From Datnioides undecimradiatus (lineage: Eukaryota > Chordata > Actinopteri > Lobotiformes > Datnioididae): a stretch of DNA of 64,000 nucleotides. The notes beneath the pieces are model-generated. The model did no database searches. It worked only from the letters and a program-made list of their open reading frames with translations, and was not told the origin of the DNA. The position numbers were made by a program, and so were the translations under genes. Of the stretch, positions 60,301 through 64,000 are shown piece by piece. The stretch is taken from assembly GCA_008933995.1 (NCBI GenBank), contig WARS01000014.1, forward strand, positions 558,001 to 622,000. Direction: 5' to 3'. Every line of letters starts with the position of its first letter. Within the stretch, counting starts at the first letter, position 1.

Positions 60301-63300
60301 GTATGTTTACTCTGTACTCTGTTGCATGTACTGTATTCCATTACTGTAAAATAATTAAAACATTAAAATGTGTGATAATATATTATATATACATGTATCA
60401 TTTTCTTTACACAATTATTGCCAGTATGTTAATAAAATGGTTAAATGTTCCGTGTTTGAATTTATAGCCTCATGTGTCCTTTTGCCTGTTACAGCTCTGT
60501 TCTCCCAGGTGGCAGTATTGGCTGCTGTTCTGGCCTTAGTAGCCATCATTATCATGTCTATCATCATCCTCATTGCTGTGTGGAGGAAGGTAAGATCAAC
60601 AGCATTTGCTGGAGTTCCTCATTGCAAATCAATTGTAAATAAAAAGTTTTATTAATTAAAATACACAAAAGCCATTTTTTGTGTTCTCACATGTTTTTTT
60701 CTCCTTGTTTTTACAGAAACCTCGCTATGAGATCAGATGGAAAGTGATAGAGTCTGTGAGTCAGGACGGTCATGAGTACATCTACGTGGACCCCATCCAC
60801 CTGCCTTATGACCTGGCCTGGGAGATGCCACGAGACAACCTGGTGCTGGGTAAGTCCTCAGGTGAACGGGAGCTGATGTTAGTATAGAGAGCTGTGAAAC
60901 ACAGTGAGAAACTTAATGTGACACAGACTGTATAAGTTGAGTTGAGTCAACTTGGATGTGCTGTCATGATATGAATTTAACATTTGTGGTAGCAAAGTCA
61001 AGAATACAAAAATATCTTTATGAATTGATGGAAATAAACAATGTATTTGTGCAGACATAAATTTTAAATTCTTTCTTGTCATTTACTGAGACTAAGAAGA
61101 AATCCATTAAAAATATAAATTGTTAAATAAATGCAGTGGTATGCAGCAAATTAAAACTGGAATTACATTGTTATTTTACCACGTGGTTTCCTTTGGACAA
61201 CTCTCTCCTCATGTACATTAATTAAAACCTATTTCCACTAAATTGATTTTACTTCATAACTGTTTGTTTTTGTCATTGTTTTGCTTGCTCCTTCTCTTTA
61301 TTGTTGATTAATTTATTAGTTGCTTAATGACCACTTGCTATCTTGTTGTCCCTTACTGCAGTACTTCTAAACAAATATGTCTTTCTTCTTGGTTAGTTAC
61401 ACGTAAAAATTTGTCCGTATCACTTGTTGTTATCAGACTAAACAGACTTCAGCTGTCTGCTTGTTACTCAGACAAGAGCAAACAAATGAGTATGTAGCTA
61501 TCACCAGGTGTCTTTAGTGCTGTGGGTGGTTTGGGTCGTCTGGGTGTAGTTGAGACTAGAATACCAAGTGGGCTTTGTTAAACTTGTCTTCTTGGCTCAA
61601 CCCCCACCTCATTTTTAAAGACTCTTTTTAAACTTTGGCTGTTGATCATTTGTTGATGTTAGTTAGCTGCTCCTTACAAACAGGAAGCTTCCTAAGCTCA
61701 CGTTGGCCGTCCACGACGTTGGCCTCTGCTCAAGATCTAGACCATCTATTATAAAATAATCCCACCAAATTACCAGAGAAATTGATTTGAATTCATATTT
61801 TAATGAACAAAAGGTTTCTCCATCCCTTTTCAGGTCTACCATGTGCTCCATTCACACTATGTCCTACTGAGCCTTTCTTTGTGTTTCAGGTCGCACTCTT
61901 GGATCAGGAGCCTTTGGCAGGGTGGTCGAGGCAACTGCGTATGGTCTCACTCATTCCCAGTCAAGCACAAAGGTGGCTGTGAAAATGCTGAAATGTAAGA
62001 CATACAATATAAAACACAGTAGAAAGCCATGTGCAGACCACAGTATAGTCCCCTACATACAACTGTCAGATACTGTGACATCAGACTCATATTCCTGTGA
62101 GCACAGAGAAAGTAGCAGCCTGCTGAGCTTTAGTTTTGTTGCCAGGCTGGTTCGAGTTTCAGCCAAAGGGTCATTGTGCAGTTTGGCAAAGACACAGTGT
62201 GTCCTGATCCTGTTTTCATACCTCTCTCTCTCTCTCTGTCTCTCTGTCTTGCTCTCTCATTTTAATCCAGCCACAGCCAGGAGGAGTGAGACTCAGGCTC
62301 TGATGTCAGAGTTGAAGATCATGAGTCACTTGGGTCCTCATCTCAACATTGTCAACTTGCTGGGAGCTTGCACCAAAAATGGTGAGCACCAGCACTAAAC
62401 TGCACTCATACACTTAATAATGATGGTGTTTTATGGCTTGTTTAGTACCTGATATCAGTGGTGAGCATTTTCTCCAATGGAAACTGTCCTGGTGGTTTGG
62501 TCCACTGAGGTGCACTCTTATTGAGGGGCTTAAGACATTCTGTGCTTGCTTTATCATAAAATCTCTATTCTTTGTTTGTAAACTAATTAAAACACATTTT
62601 CCATTAAAATATTCTTTAAAAGGGGAACTTACCAAAAACTGGTATGACATATGAAACTGGTCCAAGGAAAAAAACTTTTCCTCATTTCTGACCACCCACT
62701 GAGGTTCATCACTGTCCAATCTAAAAATATGAAGTAAAGCATATTAGCATGAAAAAGCTAACTTAGAGTTCATCAGTGCTCAATCCATTTGTTTTCAGGA
62801 TTTCCAGCCAGTCCTGCTTCTTTAAAGTGAAATGCGCTAGTTTAACAAACTTTTTTAAATGTTAATGTAAAAACAAATGTGTCTAAATGTGTCTAAATGT
62901 GTTCCCGAAAAATAGTTGCTCCTGTCATGGACATTTTTGCATAATTTAAAACATTTTAACCATTTTAATTATGGAAATGTCACCACATACATGTTTGTTT
63001 AGACGTATATACTATTTAATCATTCACAAAGTATACCTGTACTTAAATATTGCTGTAAATTGTTGTTTTATGTATTATTTATTAGTTTATTAAATTATTA
63101 TTACACAGTTTAGAATATCATGTTTTGGGGTTTTTTGCACCAATCAGGCCCTCTGTACCTGGTAACTGAGTACTGTCGCTATGGTGACCTGGTGGACTAC
63201 CTGCACAGGAACAAGCACACTCTCCTGCAGTACTACGCTGAGAAGAACCAAGACGATGGCTGCCTCATCTCTGGAGGCAGCACTCCGCTCAGCCAGAGGA

Positions 63301-63597
63301 AAGGGTGAGGAGAACAGATAAAAATCTCAAAGATTGACACAAAATCTCCATTCAGAGTCACACACAGGCACATTTTAAATATGAATTTAGGTCAGTTTAG
63401 CACATTGTCACATTTGATGTATCCCTCCAGCTATGTGTCTTTTGGAAGCGAGAGTGACGGAGGATACATGGACATGAGTAAAGACGAGCCTTCGGTCTAC
63501 GTGCCCATGCAGGAGCAGACAGACACCATCAAGTATGCAGACATTCAGCCATCTCCATATGAGTCTCCCTACCAGCAGGACATCTATCAGGAACAAG
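54343..63597 (+). CDS. pdgfrb: platelet-derived growth factor receptor beta, N-terminal ~774 codons
   Basis: Class III receptor tyrosine kinase of mesenchymal/mural cells. Coding exons: 54343-54391 (signal peptide), 54820-55137, 55558-55815, 56605-56735, 57188-57353, 58452-58632, 59420-59535, 59726-59849, 59986-60197, 60495-60589 (TM), 60717-60849, 61890-61994, 62271-62381, 63148-63304 and 63431-63597; all phases close. Five Ig domains; the fourth lacks the cysteine pair ([13 protein letters not shown]), as in the family. TM AVLAALVA-type segment then [16 protein letters not shown]. The juxtamembrane Src-binding EYIYVDP is kept. Kinase N-lobe: [17 protein letters not shown], then [20 protein letters not shown]. 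The kinase insert keeps both PI3K sites YMDM and YVPM. Insert spacing and the YMDMSKDE motif favour PDGFRB over PDGFRA, KIT or CSF1R. The rest of the kinase and tail lie beyond the window. Confidence 0.95.
55900..55926. repeat. (CA)n microsatellite in pdgfrb intron
   Basis: About 11 CA units between the second and third Ig-domain exons. Confidence 0.85.
62222..62256. repeat. (CT)n tract forming the polypyrimidine stretch before a pdgfrb kinase exon
   Basis: A CT/TCTG tract ending about 15 bases before the acceptor TTTTAATCCAG|CCACAG of the exon at 62271. Confidence 0.85.
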
Positions 63598-64000
63598 GTT
63601 TGATTTGAGTTGGTTTAAAATCTACAGACTCGCCTGAGAACCGACAATAATGTAGTGTTGTAATTGAAAACTAGTACAACGAATTCAGCAATTTGAATGC
63701 AGGAAACAACAAATCAAATACACTTGAAATACAGTAACGATGTGAGGCCAACAAGTAACCATATGTCCACTGCTCATTGGGGAGGAACTCCCCTGTATTT
63801 ATGTGTGAAAAGCACTATTTTTAATCAGTAAACTTGAAATAGTGCAATCCATGAACAGATTAATTGTTTTAGCCTCATAAATCAGTTGAATACAGTTTGC
63901 TTTTTGATCTCAGACCGGAGCGAATGTACAGACAAATGTTACAGCATATGAAAGGCATGAGCTTCGTTTCAACCCATGCAGTCACAGGACAGGCGGAGTT

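Noticed and set aside
63914..64000. Possible next pdgfrb exon after a CTCAG at the window end
   Set aside because: In the required phase it hits a TGA after about a dozen codons and shows no kinase-insert or C-lobe similarity; treated as intron.
1..64000. CRISPR arrays, operons, rRNA or tRNA genes
   Set aside because: The sequence is vertebrate nuclear DNA; no direct-repeat/spacer array, tRNA box A/B pair or rRNA segment was recognised.

Overview
The window is vertebrate nuclear DNA, almost certainly from a spiny-rayed (percomorph-type) teleost fish. Genes are split into many short exons with GT-AG introns. Dinucleotide microsatellites are frequent, and several scraps of typical fish transposable elements are present. 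The proteins are recognisably vertebrate. All exon models were built by hand from open frames, splice signals and codon phase. In every multi-exon gene the exon phases close correctly, which is the main internal check.

Layout: (1) 1-986, + strand: the last four coding exons of a fructose-bisphosphate aldolase (aldoa type). (2) 2962-4930, - strand: a four-transmembrane MS4A/TMEM176-like gene, convergent with aldolase. (3) 6533-10877, - strand: tmco6, 12 exons, an importin-alpha-like armadillo protein. (4) 11676-16028, - strand: a treacle (tcof1) gene, 8 exons, with a LisH start and a long Lys/Glu repeat exon. (5) 16.3-24.5 kb: a gene-poor stretch holding a decayed BEL/Pao retrotransposon, microsatellites and a possible remnant of a small membrane-protein gene. 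(6) 24580-26846, + strand: arsi, arylsulfatase I, two exons. (7) 28400-32675, + strand: a CD2/SLAM-family immune receptor locus. It has one intact five-exon gene with a single V domain and no signalling motif. This is followed by a decayed V-exon end and a second C2-TM-ITIM cassette with no intact first domain of its own. (8) 37072-40262, - strand: cdx1 homeobox gene, three exons. (9) 44.6-63.6 kb, + strand: pdgfrb, with a probable 5'UTR exon ending at 45084, a 9.2 kb first intron, five Ig domains, the TM, and the kinase N-lobe into the kinase insert. The window ends inside this gene.

The tmco6, tcof1, arsi, cdx1 and pdgfrb set corresponds to human 5q31-q33, so this is an ancient linkage block. 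Aldolase A and MS4A lie elsewhere in human, so the left end carries a lineage-specific junction. The genes do not form a pathway. They mix housekeeping (aldolase, treacle, tmco6), developmental (cdx1, pdgfrb, arsi) and leukocyte-type (MS4A-like, CD2/SLAM-like) functions.

The most interesting points are: the CD2/SLAM locus, where one V exon is phase-compatible with two different downstream TM/tail cassettes; apparent loss of the ancestral cdx1 start codon with its coding remnant still readable; long TG/CA tracts beside two tcof1 splice donors; a ZNF143-type promoter element at tcof1; and an unexplained phase-1 transmembrane exon candidate near 18.5 kb.
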